This document shows positions 62,770 to 64,000 of a DNA stretch of 64,000 bases, piece after piece (position 1 is the first letter of the stretch; each line of letters opens with the position of its first letter). The translations under genes and the position numbers were made by a program. Origin of the DNA: Aliiroseovarius salicola (lineage in GTDB: Bacteria > Pseudomonadota > Alphaproteobacteria > Rhodobacterales > Rhodobacteraceae); the NCBI RefSeq assembly GCF_027891095.1, contig NZ_JAQIIO010000003.1, positions 372,001 through 436,000 on the forward strand, given 5' to 3'. A model generated the notes under the pieces. That model ran no database searches. It worked only from the letters and a program-made list of their open reading frames with translations, and was not told the origin of the DNA.

Positions 62770-64000
62770 TGCTGCAGGATAAAGACCGGATCTTTACCAA
62801 CCTTTACGGCATGCACGACCGTACCCTTGCGGGTGCAAAAGCGCGTGGCCATTGGGACGGCACAGCCGGGATCATCAAAAAAGGTCGTGACTGGATCATT
62901 GATCAGATGAAGGACTCGGGCCTGCGGGGCCGTGGTGGCGCGGGTTTCCCGACCGGTCTGAAATGGTCGTTCATGCCAAAAGAAAGCGACGGTCGCCCGG
63001 CCTATCTGGTGATCAACGCGGATGAATCCGAGCCCGGCACCTGTAAAGACCGTGAGATCATGCGCCATGATCCGCATACGCTGATCGAAGGGGCGCTGAT
63101 CGCGTCTTTCGCCATGAACGCCAACACCGCCTATATCTATATTCGCGGCGAGTTCATTCGTGAACGCGAAGCGCTTCAGGCTGCGATTGACGAAGCTTAT
63201 GACGCGGGTCTTCTGGGCAAGAACGCTGCGAAATCCGGCTGGGATTTTGACCTCTTCCTGCACCACGGGGCCGGCGCCTATATTTGTGGCGAGGAAACCG
63301 CTCTGCTGGAAAGCCTTGAGGGCAAAAAAGGCATGCCGCGCATGAAACCTCCTTTCCCGGCGGGCGCTGGTCTTTATGGCTGCCCGACCACGGTGAACAA
63401 CGTGGAATCGATTGCTGTTGTGCCGACCATCCTGCGCCGAGGCCCTTCGTGGTTTGCAGGGTTTGGCCGTCCGAACAACGCGGGCACCAAACTGTTTGGC
63501 ATCTCGGGTCACGTGAACAACCCCTGTGTGGTTGAAGAAGCTATGTCGATCTCGTTTGAAGAGCTGATCGACAAACATTGCGGCGGCATTCGCGGCGGCT
63601 GGGATAATCTCAAAGCCGTGATCCCCGGTGGTTCGTCGGTGCCCTGTGTAACCGGCGAAAACATGCGCGAAGCGATCATGGATTTTGATTATCTGCGCAA
63701 TGAGCTGGGCTCGGGTCTGGGTACCGCTGCCGTCATTGTGATGGACAAGCAGACTGACATCATCAAAGCGATTTGGCGCTTGTCGAAATTCTATAAACAC
63801 GAAAGCTGCGGGCAGTGTACCCCGTGCCGCGAAGGCACCGGCTGGATGATGCGCGTGATGGATCGCCTGATGCGCGGTGAAGCCGAGGTCGAGGAAATCG
63901 ACATGCTGTGGGACGTGACCAAGCAGGTCGAAGGCCACACCATCTGTGCTTTGGGTGATGCGGCTGCATGGCCGATCCAGGGCCTGATCCGCAACTTCCG
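62770..64000 (+). CDS. nuoF: NADH dehydrogenase subunit F (partial, runs off the end)
   Basis: 51-kDa subunit that binds NADH, FMN and the N3 [4Fe-4S] cluster. About 410 residues are present and the 3' end is outside the window. NADH/FMN-site motifs are [16 protein letters not shown] and [15 protein letters not shown]; the cluster Cys residues are in [15 protein letters not shown], with the fourth in [12 protein letters not shown]. Seven nucleotides after the DUF5337 gene. Confidence 0.96.

Noticed and set aside
62739-63938. Long minus-strand frame opposite nuoF.
   Set aside because: nuoF is unmistakable on the plus strand, with FMN and Fe-S motifs; the antisense product is not family-like.

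Overview
The window looks like a chromosomal segment of a marine-type alphaproteobacterium of the Rhodobacteraceae (roseobacter group). The evidence is the gene content: Flp pilins with a GAVTVDW processing site, a nuo operon with DUF5337 and a NuoE carrying a long C-terminal extension, a DUF1127 gene followed by CCUCCUCCC hairpin RNAs, and an UpsM-like RNA ahead of mraZ. There are no rRNA or tRNA genes, no CRISPR array and no intact insertion sequence. Almost everything is ordinary core chromosome; the one clearly accessory patch is about 37.3-38.9 kb.

Layout. 0-0.7 kb: three tandem Flp pilin genes. 1.1-6.7 kb: a lytic transglycosylase and a set of genes resembling the polyprenyl-phospho-arabinose pathway (HAD-UbiA fusion, DprE2-like reductase, DprE1-like oxidase, flippase-like membrane protein). 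6.8-14.4 kb: a phospholipase D-like protein, a monooxygenase-fold protein, scoAB CoA-transferase, an SLC13-type transporter and topA. 14.6-19.9 kb: uvrD, a DUF4386 membrane protein, a DUF1127 gene with a four-unit sRNA array on the minus strand, and mrp. 19.9-29.9 kb: the dcw cluster start (MraZ-box-like repeats, UpsM-like leader RNA, mraZ, rsmH, ftsL, ftsI, murE, murF, mraY, murD). 30.1-37.3 kb: a DUF3422 protein and a peptide ABC transporter whose fused ATPase is divergent from its binding protein and permeases. 37.3-38.9 kb: a gene remnant, an immunity-like gene and the broken tip of an Rhs protein. 38.9-50.3 kb: M20 peptidase, moaA, lipoprotein, acyl-CoA ligase, AlkD-like protein, PNPOx-like protein, glmS-glmU, gph, an aminotransferase remnant, a LysR regulator and a small hypothetical gene. 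50.5-58.2 kb: a tightly coupled leucine catabolism operon. 58.5-64.0 kb: nuoABCDEF, nuoF running off the end.

How the parts work together. The leucine operon converts isovaleryl-CoA through methylcrotonyl-CoA, methylglutaconyl-CoA and HMG-CoA to acetyl-CoA and acetoacetate; scoAB at 8.4-9.7 kb could activate that acetoacetate. GlmS and GlmU make UDP-GlcNAc, the precursor used by the Mur enzymes encoded in the dcw cluster. The two RNA systems (CcsR-like and UpsM-like) are known in Rhodobacter sphaeroides as stress-linked regulators of central metabolism and of the dcw cluster; here they lie about 2 kb apart.

Most noteworthy are: eight hairpins with CCUCCUCCC loops downstream of DUF1127; a promoter-to-terminator RNA of about 205 nt before mraZ with a cluster of 10-bp-phased TGGGN boxes upstream; the arabinose-donor-like gene set; a 46-residue ORF that overlaps both nuoC and nuoD; and the orphan Rhs tip with its immunity-like partner. 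All calls come from reading the sequence by eye; no database search was run.
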